A stretch of 37,014 nt of DNA from Spinellus fusiger (GCA_025094145.1 JALLLS010000152.1:1-37014); one strand, 5' to 3'. Counted from the first letter of the stretch, positions 1 through 10,240 are shown. A program made the numbers and translations. Notes: generated by a model from the letters alone, not told the origin.

Positions 1-673
1 AAGAAAATAAAGAAGAGCTTAGTATAACCAAATTTATATTTCTATATTAATAAATTATTCTTATTTATACTTTGGTTGAGTAAACTACAAAAGAAAAGAG
101 AACCCCTGCCTGTTTGTTAGTGTTCAGAAACACGAATACTTTAGATATGAACTCTATAAGGCACAGTAGTTAATAAAAGACTTTTCTTCTATTAATATAT
201 AGTCTGAGACTCCCTTTACTATTATCAGTAGCATCAGCAATAATAATAATAATACTATTATTTACCTAAATCTTAACATAGTGTTAAGAATCCAGAGGCA
301 GAGAGGGGTGCTTAACGCTATATATATTTGCTAAGGATACAAATGTCTAGCTTAGTTGCTATCTTATATACCTTTCTAACCAATGTCTCAGTGGTAACTT
401 TCTCTATCTAATGGAGTTGTACGTATGGTCTACTAGAGTGAGTCCTCAATAGAGCTGAGACTGTCCCTATTTCTCAACAATATAAACATCTGCTCAATTC
501 ATAATGGCAGCGAGATGTGAATGATCGGAGTATCAGAAGACAAGCCACCTGTAACGGGTCTTAGGTCATTTACTTTTTGGGTAAATCCTCTTTAGTGCTC
601 ACCCTATTCTCTTACTATTTCTTTTTCCTTCCTACCTACTCTATTTTCTTTCTATTTTATACCGTCATCTCTT
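1..673. other. AT-rich upstream region of the ZC3H3-like gene
   Basis: No coding region is supported here. It holds a short AAT-type microsatellite (about 237-262), the left copy of a 204-bp dispersed repeat (277-480, listed separately), and a pyrimidine-rich stretch (about 600-670) just ahead of the start codon at 674 that probably belongs to the promoter or 5' leader. I see no clear TATA box. Confidence 0.5.
277..480 (+). repeat. Solo-LTR-like dispersed repeat, left copy
   Basis: This 204-bp segment recurs in inverted orientation at 23030-23233 with only four mismatches that I could count. Inside it, 282-479 starts TGTTAAGAA and ends TTCTCAACA, imperfect terminal inverted repeats of the TG...CA type usual for LTR retrotransposons and close to Ty1/copia ends. 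No target-site duplication is visible: both copies carry the same CATAG before the TG, so the true boundary may be wider. The 5' edge also forms a palindrome at 271-289 (TCTTAACA, TAG, TGTTAAGA). Solo LTR is my preferred reading; a MITE is the alternative. Confidence 0.6.
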
Positions 674-2430
674 ATGTCTTCTGATGCAGAGATTCTTGCT
701 CGTATTGCTCAACTGACAGGAGCTATAAAACAGCACCGTGAAAGCCAAGTCAGTGGACGTGGAACATCTTTCCGAGGCGGTGTTAGCTCTGGCTGGGGAG
801 CAACAAGAGGCAGAGGCAGAGGCAGAGGCAGTATGAGCCTTTCAAATGTACCAAGTCCTGTCTACCCACCACGTCCAACCTACAGTGCACCTTCTTACAG
901 TGCCAACAAATCACTTGTATTGAACCAGTCCAGTCCAAACAACTCTCTTTCTTATCCTACACAGTCCTTTAGCGCCAACAAATCACTTGTATTGAATAAC
1001 CCAAGCCCCTATAAACCTACAACAGCTACAACAAATTCTATCATGTCAATGCCTTTAACAACAAAGCCTCTATCAGCACTCATGTCTGCTAAAACACCTA
1101 CAATTCCTCCTTCTTCTAAGCGTGTGACTGTAGAGGGAGTTCACTTTATTGTCAAAGGAAAAAAACTCGTACGAGAGGATGTATTCCATACAGCTACAAA
1201 ACCCACTCGACTATCAAAAATGTAAGATATTCACTTACTGTCCTGAAAAGGGGGAATATCTAAGCATGCACTGTCTAGCATGAAATCTCGGAAGCCATTA
1301 AGAACTAAAAAGGGACACATGGTATTCTTTCGTAAACCAGAAGGCTATGTACGCCAGGGAAATTCACTTGTGCTAAGTACAAAGACAAGACAAAAGAGGT
1401 CTTGCGGTACCTACACACGCTATGGTAATTGTTGTTACGTTTTCTACTCTGAATAAGGCTTTGGTGAATGATGAAAGAGGTTTTGTTTTTTTTGTTTTTT
1501 TTTTTGTTTGTTTGTTTGTTTTTTGTAGGCAAATGCCCAAGAGAAAAACACTGTGCTTTTCAACATGACAGAGCACGCCGTGCTATCTGTCCTCGTTTTG
1601 TGAGGCAGCAGTGTAGTAAGACACCTGAAAAATGTTTTTTATCTCATACGCCTACTCCCCACATCATGCCTCACTGTCTGTATTTTCAGCGAGAGCGGTG
1701 TACTAATGATGAATGCCTATTTCCTCATGTCAGTGTAAGTCCTGATGCTCCAGTATGCAAATCATTTGCACTGGAGGGGTATTGTTCCAAGGGACTGTCT
1801 TGCCACTCCAAACATGTACATGTATGTCCAGAGTTTGCAGAGTCCTCGAAATGCTCCAATGCCAATTGTCGACTACCTCATGTGGCCCAGAGTGATGCAA
1901 AAGACTCTAAAGGTGTAGGTGCTCACTCTAGAAAGGCAACAGGCATTGTTCGTCCAGGCCAGTGGATGAGCAATGATTACCTCTATAAGCAGAGAATGAA
2001 GAAAGCTGAACAAAAAAGATCGGAAGACACCAAGGAAGATGTGATACCCATTCAGCCTGCTCACATAGTAAAAGAAGATGAAGGCTATGTACCTCTCTTT
2101 GATGATGAGGGCGATGATGTGTGGTTCCAGAAGCTGAATGATAATGAAGAACCAGAAGCACTAAGATTTAGCGACCATGATGAGAGTGGAGATGAGAGTG
2201 AGGAAGAAATGGAGATGGAAATGGAAATGGAAATAGAGATGGAGGACGGTGAAGATAGGGAAGAAGACTACAATGAAGATAGGGAAGAAGGATGTAGTGA
2301 AGACAGTGAAGACGGTGAAGTATACTATGAAGCCTATGAGGATGAAAACGGTAGAGACGAAATGGAACTAGAAAATACGGACGATAAACTGAGGTACATG
2401 AAAGAATATAAACCTTCGAACCCTGAGTGA
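674..2430 (+). CDS. CCCH zinc-finger protein, ZC3H3/Red5-like, three exons
   Basis: Exons 674-1221, 1279-1424 and 1529-2430 give 531 residues. Five tandem CCCH fingers fill about residues 225-349 (C225-C234-C240-H244, then C252, C281, C308 and C331 fingers). Five consecutive CCCH fingers after a basic segment are the hallmark of ZC3H3, whose fission yeast counterpart Red5 works with the nuclear exosome-targeting machinery and poly(A)-binding protein; such a nuclear RNA surveillance or export role is inferred here. The first finger is split by intron 2 between G232 and K233. The N-terminus has an RG-rich patch and two copies of SANKSLVLN. The C-terminus is very acidic with a Met-Glu repeat. 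Intron 1 is 57 nt (GTAAGA...CTCTAG type end, TCTAG at 1274-1278); intron 2 is 104 nt with a T-rich tract. The gene converges on the phosphoesterase downstream. Confidence 0.88.
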
Positions 2431-3069
2431 TATTTCAACCTGCATACTTCACATTTATATAGCTATACATTTATGACTATGTGATCGATAGACTTTAACC
2501 TCTTAATAAAGAAGAGAGTGTTTTGTACAAAATAAAAGCATTTATTATCAGAATATCTAGTCTATAATAGGGCTATTCTATACAATGATAACTATCTAGC
2601 ATTTCAGTCTGCTGTGGTCGTGTTCTTGGGTGTCTCTTTATCAGTGGAAAGCTATTTATAGCATGGGGCATAGTGTATAGTGTAATAAAAAAACCATAAC
2701 AACATATCCAAGTGGGTTTTTGTAAGGAATAAGTTCAAAAACACTGTATGTGTCATGGAAAACATGCATTTATTAATTGGAGCAAAGGCAGGGGAAATGA
2801 CTTGATTCAACTCTACTTCTGTGGACAAGATGAAAACATGAGAAAACAACAATAGAATACCCCATGTAAGCACATTTTCATAATGATAAATGGTATTCTA
2901 ACAGTGTATTCTAACAGTGTATTATGTAGCCTCTATTATGATGCATGAACTAGCCAAAATGTACAACATTATTACACAATAAAAAGGTGCAATAACATAT
3001 CCTTTTCTTTCCTTATTTCTTAACAGAACACTATTGATACTAAAAATACAGTGCAGGGTCTGTTAAAAA
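2431..3069. other. Convergent intergenic region
   Basis: This is the AT-rich space between two convergent genes. It contains the AATAAA above and a tandem duplication of a 14-nt unit (about 2893-2922, TATTCTAACAGTG). I see no gene in it. Confidence 0.5.
2505..2510 (+). promoter_or_regulatory. Candidate poly(A) signal of the ZC3H3-like gene
   Basis: A canonical AATAAA lies 75 nt after the stop codon. Position and strand fit the 3' end of the zinc-finger gene; the cleavage site itself cannot be read from sequence. Confidence 0.55.
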
Positions 3070-4572
3070 TCAATTGTTGTGTGTGGTGTCTGATAAGGAA
3101 GGAGGATTATACGCAAGTCTAGCATCCAATGACATGCTATCTACTTTGTAGCCTTTTAGGTTGTAGGTGTTCCATATTAACCGCCACGGTGTTCCTTCCA
3201 CAGGAGGCTGGAATTCAAGCATTACATAATGAAAGTCGAGAAGAGTTGCCTCATACATGTCCCATTCAACGACCTTTTCAAAATCAATATCGCCACCAGC
3301 ACCACCAATAATTGTATAGTGTATTCCGTTATGCTCTCCTCTTTCGTAGTTGTGCTGGTGTCCAGAGATGACTAGGTCTACATTGTATTTCTCAAACAAA
3401 GGAACAAACCGTGTCTTGATAAACGCTCCCCACTCACTTTCACGTAAATTGAACCATGCATTTGCATCCCAGTACTCAAGAAAGGGAGGAATATGCACAA
3501 CCACCACACGAAATGCAGCTGATCGGGAGGCCTCACTAGCCAACTCCTGCTGTAACCATTCATCCTGCTGTGCCCAGTCTAGATTGCTATCTAATACACA
3601 GAATCGAATGGCTCCATCAGCAAGTGAAAATGCATACCAACTCTCTCTGGAAGGACTTGTACGTGTATAATGGTAATTGGCATTGACATCATAATCATGA
3701 TTTCCATGGGCATAAATCATAGGTGCAGTCTGTCCAAAGCCAAAATATGTGAGAGGAGTCAGAAAGTCGGTATGCCATTGGTTAAGGGAAGGGTAGTTTT
3801 GAACAGCATCTCCTGCATGTAGCAGATAATGGGGTGGCTCGTGCTTTTTTATCTGCTGCAGTAAAGTGATGAAGCTTCTGAGTCCAAACTGGTTATCGGC
3901 CATGGCTGCAATTCTAATGGGCTGTGTTGTTGTAGTGGCATGCCACTGAAAATGCTGGTGGCTGAAAAGTGTGCGTTTTTTACCACTTTGTCCCGAGGAT
4001 CTGGATGATTTAGAAACATACTCAACACTATAAGAGTAAGTACATGTGCTATTGAGTGGCCCGAGAGTTGCTTTGTAGATGGTGTGGTGATGATCCAATA
4101 GAATGGGCTCTACAACTATGCTTGTCTTTTGTGGAGTATCCCGAGGATGCCATGATATTATCATGTCTTTTTCCTCTGTTCCACAGTTGGTTTCCCATAC
4201 TACTTGGATGTGGTGGCTGTCTAGTACATATAGAACAGGATCTTTTCGCAGTACACCACAGAGGAACCAGCCCCTATCAAACAATGTATTCTCTAGCTTG
4301 ATTTGAAAAAAGGCCTTGTAGACATAAATGGTATCGAGAAATACAAGGCATGGTAACAATACAAGGCACAATACTACAAGTATTAGGCGATAATGTCCCC
4401 AACACCAACGCCACCACCGAAGGCTGAGGCAAGGCAGGTGAAATCGTCTCTGGTTGACAGCCACTGGCAAACTATGCTTGTTTTTTGTGATGTTGGGATG
4501 AGGATAGGGTGATGTGAGTTGTTTATGATGAAAGGAGACAGATGAATAGGGTTCGTAGGTTGATTGAGACAT
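3070..4572 (-). CDS. Membrane-anchored calcineurin-like metallophosphoesterase
   Basis: A single-exon gene of 500 residues. A basic and aromatic-rich cytosolic stretch precedes one strongly hydrophobic segment (about 61-85), suggesting a type II membrane protein with the catalytic part in the secretory lumen or outside the cell. A beta-rich region (about 110-190) resembles the N-terminal domain of purple-acid-phosphatase-type enzymes. The catalytic fold then shows the metal ligands in order: D226 (ADNQFG), GD 254-255, GNHD 290-293, H360 (VVVH) and GHQH 404-407, followed by NYER. The Tyr ligand typical of true purple acid phosphatases in the second motif is not obvious (GDAVQNY), so I call it a metallophosphoesterase rather than a purple acid phosphatase. 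Substrate unknown. Start: first ATG of the long frame. Confidence 0.9.
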   Translation of the reverse strand: MSQSTYEPYSSVSFHHKQLTSPYPHPNITKNKHSLPVAVNQRRFHLPCLSLRWWRWCWGHYRLILVVLCLVLLPCLVFLDTIYVYKAFFQIKLENTLFDRGWFLCGVLRKDPVLYVLDSHHIQVVWETNCGTEEKDMIISWHPRDTPQKTSIVVEPILLDHHHTIYKATLGPLNSTCTYSYSVEYVSKSSRSSGQSGKKRTLFSHQHFQWHATTTTQPIRIAAMADNQFGLRSFITLLQQIKKHEPPHYLLHAGDAVQNYPSLNQWHTDFLTPLTYFGFGQTAPMIYAHGNHDYDVNANYHYTRTSPSRESWYAFSLADGAIRFCVLDSNLDWAQQDEWLQQELASEASRSAAFRVVVVHIPPFLEYWDANAWFNLRESEWGAFIKTRFVPLFEKYNVDLVISGHQHNYERGEHNGIHYTIIGGAGGDIDFEKVVEWDMYEATLLDFHYVMLEFQPPVEGTPWRLIWNTYNLKGYKVDSMSLDARLAYNPPSLSDTTHNN

Positions 4573-4891
4573 TTCTTCATGCCTATACTTTTCGAGATCA
4601 GGTTTGCTGAAAGAAAAGAAAAAGATGGGATAGAGGGAAAGAGACTGCTAATTTACAAGTCCAACAGCAGATATTTTGGGAAAGCGCAATGCGGTCTTGA
4701 TTTATTGATCGACTGATCAATACTGTGAGCTTGTAAGCTATTTATTCATCTCTTTTATTGGAGCTGCCTGAATTAAGATAATTGGTTTCTCTCGGATTAT
4801 AATACAACAAAAAGAGGATCCTATAATGTTGGGCACTTGTAAATCAACTAGAGACATGTAGGGCCTTGAGGGGCTGGCTACTGGTACAGTA
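4573..4891. other. Upstream region of the phosphoesterase gene
   Basis: This is AT-rich DNA between the phosphoesterase start and the Tc1-like element. It must hold the minus-strand promoter, but I cannot single out a TATA box. No coding signal seen. Confidence 0.4.
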
Positions 4892-5600
4892 TACAGTCGC
4901 ATCCAATTGAATTGAATACTTGCTGACTATTTAATAATAAAAGTAATTTTATTTTATGTGTATAAAACTCTTTTTTCTTTCTGAATATTATTAAACCAAC
5001 ACACCATGTCAAATAGATATTCAGAAACTCACAGTTGTGGAGAATATATATATATAAAGGCAAAAGATAGAGGAATAGGGGGCACTTGTTATCAGTTGAA
5101 GGCTGGAGTAAAGTTAACTGTGATTACAAGTGTAATTGAGATGAGAAAGAGCCTACAGTTCAAAATAGTATCAGAAACACCATGATCAGCTACTGCAATC
5201 AGTTAGGGTTCGAATCTCCACATCACAAGCAAGCCTACACTGAAGAACACAAGGAGAAACAGCTTTGATGGGCAAGTGGGCTGGCTGTTATACTGAGGCC
5301 TATGCCAGAGGGTGGAAAGAGACCAATCAAATTAGGGTGCTTTGAGTACTATCATACAAAGCCCTGAATTAAACCCAATTGAACACATTTGGTATGCCTT
5401 GGAAAGACGAATTAAAGAAAGAAGGGTATCTATTACCAATGTTGGAGGTTTGAAGGTTCTACTTGCAGAAGAGTGGGAGTGAGTTAGTGTTGAACTTGCA
5501 TAATGATGAGTTTAAAGTATGACATGTATACCAGTCAGTCACTGATGCCAAAGGAGACCCTACAAAATATTAACTCTATATTACTATATATTACTATAGA
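4892..5600 (+). mobile_element. Tc1-like element, internally deleted (copy 1)
   Basis: The element begins with a TA dinucleotide followed by CAGTCGCATCC and an AATTGAATTGAATACTTG block, the expected terminal repeat of a Tc1/mariner insertion at TA. Its first 367 bp match 36648-37014 with two visible substitutions. A broken transposase reading follows: an HTH-side remnant (about 5195-5270, LGFES...EEHKEK then a stop), then a jump straight to the third catalytic segment (about 5365-5420, LNPIEHIWYALERRIKERR) and the usual C-terminal tail ending DPTKY and a stop near 5572. The region with the first two catalytic Asp residues is missing. A matching 3' terminal repeat is not found, so the 3' edge is approximate. 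It cannot encode active transposase. Confidence 0.8.
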
Positions 5601-6481
5601 CAATATGTTAAACTAACTTTTTGTTGAATTTGAAGTCATTAGCATGTGTTTTGAGGTTGTTACATTTATATCCATGAAATATGTTTTTTCTCAGGATTTC
5701 AAAGAAGAGAAATCGTACCCTGTTGTAATCACAACGACAACAGTAACAGTAACAGTCATAGAGTGATGATTAAGTCGTCTCCTTTCTACAATGCAATTCA
5801 TAGTTAAGACACCACATATTAAAGTCTACTGTACAGGCCAATATTATCAAGCATCCTAAAACAGTAATAGATTATTCTTAATAACACAGTTACCTGTCTA
5901 TTTAGTATAAAAGGACATGTCAAAATTGTTTTAATAAAAGCATCTCGTTCTTGAGTCTGATATTCTTTCTAATTTTATTAACATTAATAGATAATATATT
6001 CTTTATGTGTACCAAAGCAAAGAAACATGTATAGCCAGTAGTCTTGCTCTATTTGACAGCTGTAATGTCCACAGACATGATGAAACAGTGTATATAGGAC
6101 TTCTGGACTTCATATACTAAGAATCATATATGAGTTGCACTACAATAGAGTCCAGTATTAAGACATGATGTGTATTGGACCTTTCTTCTATTCAGTGAAG
6201 AAGACATTAGGTCTCTGAACTTATCTTTTTTTTTTCCATAAATTCACACCATTCATTTTCTTATGATTTTCACGTAAATGGTGATTTTGCTCTATCAGTA
6301 CCCTTCTCAATTTCTTATATTCTTATACTAAAATGTATATGTATAATACATGGTTAGCTTCCCTTTATTTCTCTTTATTTCTTATCTGATCAACATAATA
6401 GTGTAATTAAAACTGCCCATTACTATGCTCTTGTAATCAATCATATGAATTGGTTTAATCATATTTTATTCAATATTTTTA
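5601..6481. other. AT-rich repeat debris with an LTR-like promoter module
   Basis: No gene is supported. At 5906-5912 TATAAAA is followed 27 nt later by AATAAA (5933-5938), a spacing typical of the U3/R region of an LTR. Segment 6005-6060 (around ACATGTATAGCCAGTAG) is related to 8342-8400. Poly-T runs and ATT repeats fill the rest. Confidence 0.45.
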
Positions 6482-6650
6482 TTAGTATAAATATCATTAT
6501 TTTAAAAGGTTGACACGGAAGGTCAAATTCTACTTTAATACTTATTCTGAATATTTTGTCATATTCTTCTATTTCAATTGAATACTTCATAGACAAGTTA
6601 GCTATTTTTTTATATCTATTTGTGAATTATTCATTGTGTTTTTGTTTCTT
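6482..6650 (+). repeat. LTR-like repeat, inverted partner of 8704-8885
   Basis: It starts TTAGTATAAATA and shares, in order, TTCTGAATATTT, TTTCAATTG, AGACAAG and TGTGAATTATYCATTGTGTTTT with the reverse complement of 8704-8885. Identity is clearly partial, so these are old copies of one family in opposite orientation flanking the LINE fragment. TATAAATA at 6486-6493 would be its promoter. Confidence 0.55.
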
Positions 6651-6789
6651 ATACATGTTCATTCTTTCTTGTGTCTGACATTGGTATGGCAACCTTGCTT
6701 AATCAATAGTTTGTGACAAACGTCTCACACTTTATACAGTCACACAAAATTAGAAAGAGTATGTTAAATTCAAGAAAGAATATGTCTTC

Positions 6790-7420
6790 CACCTTCTCAT
6801 CCCTATAGAAATCATGATGGTATTCTTGGAGCAGTGGATCCAACTCCCCTTGTTATGGCTCTTTTTTCCTCACCAAAGCTTACTGGAATGACCAGAAGTA
6901 CTTATCGCCTTCTTTCTGCAAGTATTACACTCACACCTACTGTCCCTCGTATCTCTTCTGCTCTTTGGCTTGACTTTTGGAAATTTCCAATGAGTCATGT
7001 CAGCCCCAATATTTGGTATCAAGCACTACAATTCAAGCTTCCCCATGCATCTTTGCTTCACCAACAATTCTCCCGTCTCCACAGTGTCGAGTCTGCTCTC
7101 AATTTACTGACACTATTGAACATTTTCTAGTAGAGTGTCCAGCCAAGTGGCCTGTGTGGTGTGCTCTTTATACACATTTTTCCCTTTCTGTTCGCCTAGA
7201 CAATCTGATGTTCCATCACACTTGTTCTCTCTTAAGCCTCCTCCCGACCCACTGGACATTAGAAGCTCTCAAATTATTGGCAGTGTGCTTGGTGAACTGT
7301 GGCATGCCCATTGGCAATTGATTTTCGATGACATTCCTTTCTCTCCCTCTATGATTATTTATTCTTCTTTTGAAGCCGTTTCTCTCTTCCTCAGAGAAAG
7401 AGACGCTGTTGGCTAGGCGT
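6790..7420 (+). mobile_element. LINE (non-LTR retrotransposon) 3' end, frameshifted
   Basis: Three overlapping frames carry successive pieces of one protein tail. Frame 1 (about 6831-7130) has a hydrophobic region ending NIWYQALQFKLPHASLLHQQ. Frame 2 (about 7075-7250) has a reverse-transcriptase-associated zinc-finger motif: CRVC, then HFLVEC after about ten residues, then CPAKWPVW. Frame 3 (about 7245-7416) has LGELWHAHWQLIFDDIPF and ends at a TAG at 7414-7416. The zf-RVT-type motif and WHAHWQ signature are typical of the C-terminal end of LINE polyproteins. At least two frameshifts and the lack of any upstream RT or endonuclease domain make it a 5'-truncated pseudogene, consistent with LINE insertion by target-primed reverse transcription. 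Confidence 0.75.
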
Positions 7421-7549
7421 ATATATAATTTAATTCCTAGTTCTACATAGATATTCTCCTTCTACCAGATCCCCCACGGCATCACCACTCAGCGTGACAT
7501 GTGTTTGTTGCTAAAGACTTAAATAAAATTAAATCCTTATGTAAGGGAC

Positions 7550-8480
7550 CACTGGGAACAGGTAGGAAGAAGGTACTAAGTGTTGTGCGAATAAGACAAG
7601 ATATGGTAGATAGTATAGGCTGATAGCAGATATCAGAATGCAGATTTATTAATGACAATTAGATAAGTATTTATACTGGTGTCTCTAAGCTACTATCTAA
7701 CTGCTAAGTATGAAATGCTATACGGAGAATAAAGGAGTGTATGATAAGTGACATGGAAGTGATGCAAAATAAAGGAGTGGTATTGATGGTGGGGAAAATA
7801 GTATAAAATAAGGAGTGTTCAAATTAGGTCATCACAAAGACTACTATACTTTAAGACTGTTTATTTATTCACCTTATACACTTTTACATTCCAAAGCATA
7901 TCTAGACAAAGATTTATGCTTTATTCACTGGTATGGTTGCAAGTCTGGTATATTTTCCAGAGGATAGTTGTTGTATAGTGTTAGTGACTATCATTTTTAA
8001 ACCTATTATAAAATAGATCACCCCATCATGTCGTTCCCTAATTTGGACAGAATAGTTCTAAGCCCGGAGGTATGTGCACAGAGTGGAATAGCTAGTGGTT
8101 CTTGGTTTGGACTGAAGCCCACATAGATCAAAGAAGAAGAATAAAAGAGAAGATAGAAGATAATGTTTATTCATTGAATTCACTTGATTATTTATACTAA
8201 ATTCTACAGTGTACAATTGCACATACATGTCTTGTCTTAACATGTTCACTGTGAAGAGAACATAAAGACAAGACACTATATTGCATTAGCATTTATCTTA
8301 TAAATTATATTATATTATCTGTGTGTATCCACACAGGATAATGTGTGTTCCAAAAAGGGAAGACATGTGCAGCCAATAGTATTACTCTATTTGATAGCAC
8401 AGTGTCTAGCACGGACAATCATTGACGCGTGTGGTATTTAGTGATATGTGACAGGTGGATAAAAAGATAGAAATAAAGGT
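7550..8480 (-). repeat. Cluster of LTR-like promoter modules (minus strand)
   Basis: Two minus-strand modules pair TATAAATA with AATAAA about 20 nt later: TATAAATA at 7668-7675 with AATAAA at 7645-7650, and TATAAATA at 8189-8196 with AATAAA at 8166-8171. This arrangement is what a U3/R junction looks like in retrotransposon LTRs. Segment 8342-8400 is related to 6005-6060. Borders, target duplications and internal coding regions are not visible. No gene is supported in this stretch. Confidence 0.4.
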
Positions 8481-8703
8481 TAAAATAAAGATTATCACTG
8501 ATAATGGAGGGAAATGGGTTCGGGGAAAAAGGGGAATAGTCTCTTCAAAAGAATCGACTATCTAAAATAAAATGAAATTTACACCCACAAGTGAATGTAA
8601 AAGAGAAAGGGATATCGTAGGATACAAATATAAAAGAAAACAGTGAACAACAAGTTCACAAGGAAAACAGTACAATCAAGAATACGCAGAGACTGACTTG
8701 TAC

Positions 8704-8885
8704 AAAACACAATGGATAATTCACAAGTAGAAATCAACAAAATGATACACTTGTCTCTGAAAGATCCAATTGAAACGGAAGAATAAGATAACAAAATAAA
8801 AGAATAAGAAATATTCAGAAAGAAGTATCAAGATAGAATTCGACCATGTTTATTAGTGAAAATAACTAGGAGTATTTATACTAAT
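8704..8885 (-). repeat. LTR-like repeat, inverted partner of 6482-6650
   Basis: On the minus strand it reads TTAGTATAAATA, AATAAA (8849-8854), TTCTGAATATTT, CAATTG, AGACAAG and TGTGAATTATCCATTGTGTTTT, the same block order as 6482-6650 on the plus strand. The TATA/AATAAA spacing again suggests an LTR. Confidence 0.55.
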
Positions 8886-9402
8886 AGACAATAAGGTAAA
8901 AATATAAAGTCAATTCATATAAGCACTGTAGAGTGTAGTAATAGTGTAATTCCTAATGTGATTATACTATTACGTAGCTTACAATAATATCAATGGGATA
9001 ATAGAATAAAACAATATGAAATACTCCACAAAATAAGGTTAACAATCCTGAATTACCAAAAGAATGGTAATTAATAAAATGAAAAGTGTAGACTGAAAAA
9101 GGGAAAAATAGAGAAAAGCGTGGTGTAGAAGAAGAAAAGTATGGACTGAAAATGGAGAAATAAAGAAACGTAGTGCAAAAAGAAAATGTGGTGTCAAAAA
9201 GGGAAAGAAAAGTGCACACCGAAAAAGGGAAAAAGGAGGAAACGGAAGGACAAGGAAAACTTAGCGATTCTGTCTTTGCCGGACAGAGGAGAGCTGCGAC
9301 ACATGTCATGGTTCGGGACCGAACAAAAGAGAAGCACGGCCCGTTCCGGCTTCCTGGTGGTTGAGGGATTCAATACCCACACATACCGTGTCATCATATA
9401 GT
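8886..9402. other. tRNA upstream region: purine-rich imperfect tandem repeat and GC-richer block
   Basis: From about 9080 to 9240 a purine-rich unit of roughly 40-50 nt (containing GTGTAGAC/GTGTCAAAAAGGGAAA) is repeated imperfectly about four times. From about 9275 to 9390 the composition becomes distinctly more GC-rich and holds a 6-bp inverted repeat GTTCGG-GA-CCGAAC (9311-9324). Short overlapping open frames exist on both strands but look like composition effects. Retroelements often insert upstream of tRNA genes, so this may be an old insertion; that is inference. Confidence 0.4.
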
Positions 9403-9475
9403 GGGTTGATGGTGTAGTGGTTATCATTCTCCGTTTGGGTCGGAGAGGCCCCGGGTTCAAATCCCGGTCGACCCC
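9403..9475 (+). tRNA. tRNA-Pro (anticodon UGG)
   Basis: Acceptor stem GGGTTGA (9403-9409) pairs with TCGACCC (9468-9474), with one G-T pair, followed by discriminator C at 9475 as expected for eukaryotic tRNA-Pro. The anticodon arm is CTCCG-TTTGGGT-CGGAG with anticodon TGG and G at position 37. The internal Pol III promoter is intact: A box TGGTGTAGTGG and B box GGTTCAAATCC. There is no intron and no encoded CCA. A T6 terminator follows directly. Confidence 0.95.
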
Positions 9476-9481
9476 TTTTTT
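9476..9481 (+). terminator. RNA polymerase III terminator of tRNA-Pro
   Basis: Six T residues immediately after the discriminator base form a standard Pol III stop. Confidence 0.9.
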
Positions 9482-9889
9482 AAAAAATATTTTGTCAATT
9501 ACAAACAAATAGATGTTTGTATGATTTTTATTATTTTACTTTAGCGTTTACAAACCTAAAGATTTTTGGGATATAAAAGTCATTTGGATTAGAAATTTTT
9601 GAATGAATAGAGACTTTTAATGAGACAAATGTTAGCTAAAACATGTACCAGTAATTCTTGGTAAGTATATTTACTTATCTCGTATTGATTGTCTCTCTTT
9701 GATCATTGATATTTTAGTTTAACAAGGCTACAACTATCATCAGCTTTAAACCATTGATAGATCAACAGTAGGCATTTGAGCATTAAAAACCCACCTTTAG
9801 TATCTCCAGATAGAGTAAAGAATTATAATGCGTATGGCAGAGCCTTAATAGTATGAGCTTGATTGTCTTTTGGAATTGAACATCAAGAT

Positions 9890-10240
9890 TCGATCCTTTT
9901 TACAAGAATATAATATTAGCAATCATGTTAGCAGAAATACAAGAACGTTAAAGAAAAAGAACCGTGTTAAGACCCTGATTAAATGGTGATTATTACAATC
10001 CGGATTTAACACCAATTAAGCTCTTTTGGGGTTACTTGAGAGAAATATTATTTTATTTTTTTAAAAAAAAGAAGCAAGTCTATCCAAAGAATCTCATATA
10101 CACCATTCAACAAAACAGTGAGTGGATCTTGTAAGATTTTAATGAAGAAATCTCTTCAAAGAGATGACCTATGCCTTTATCTCATGTATGAAACAAAGAT
10201 GCCAATCAGTGGTGAGTGCCAAATATAGCCACAGTTTTCA
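9890..10240 (+). pseudogene. Tc1/mariner-like transposase relic
   Basis: Starting near 9894 a frame reads FLQEYNISNHVSRNTRTLKK, matching the second catalytic Asp segment of Tc1-like transposases (consensus FQQDNA..HTS), followed by KTLIKW. After a stop and one-base frame change it continues YNPDLTPIKLFWGYL (about 9994-10038), the segment that holds the third catalytic acidic residue. The Asp of the second motif is Glu here (QEYN). Stops, frameshifts and a long A run make it non-functional. It differs in sequence from the element at 4892, so it is a separate family. No terminal repeats were recognised. Confidence 0.65.

Noticed and set aside
5205..5220. A tRNA B-box-like GGTTCGAATC inside the Tc1-like element, repeated at about 36964
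   Set aside because: There is no cloverleaf or A box around it; the bases encode LGFES of the transposase remnant.
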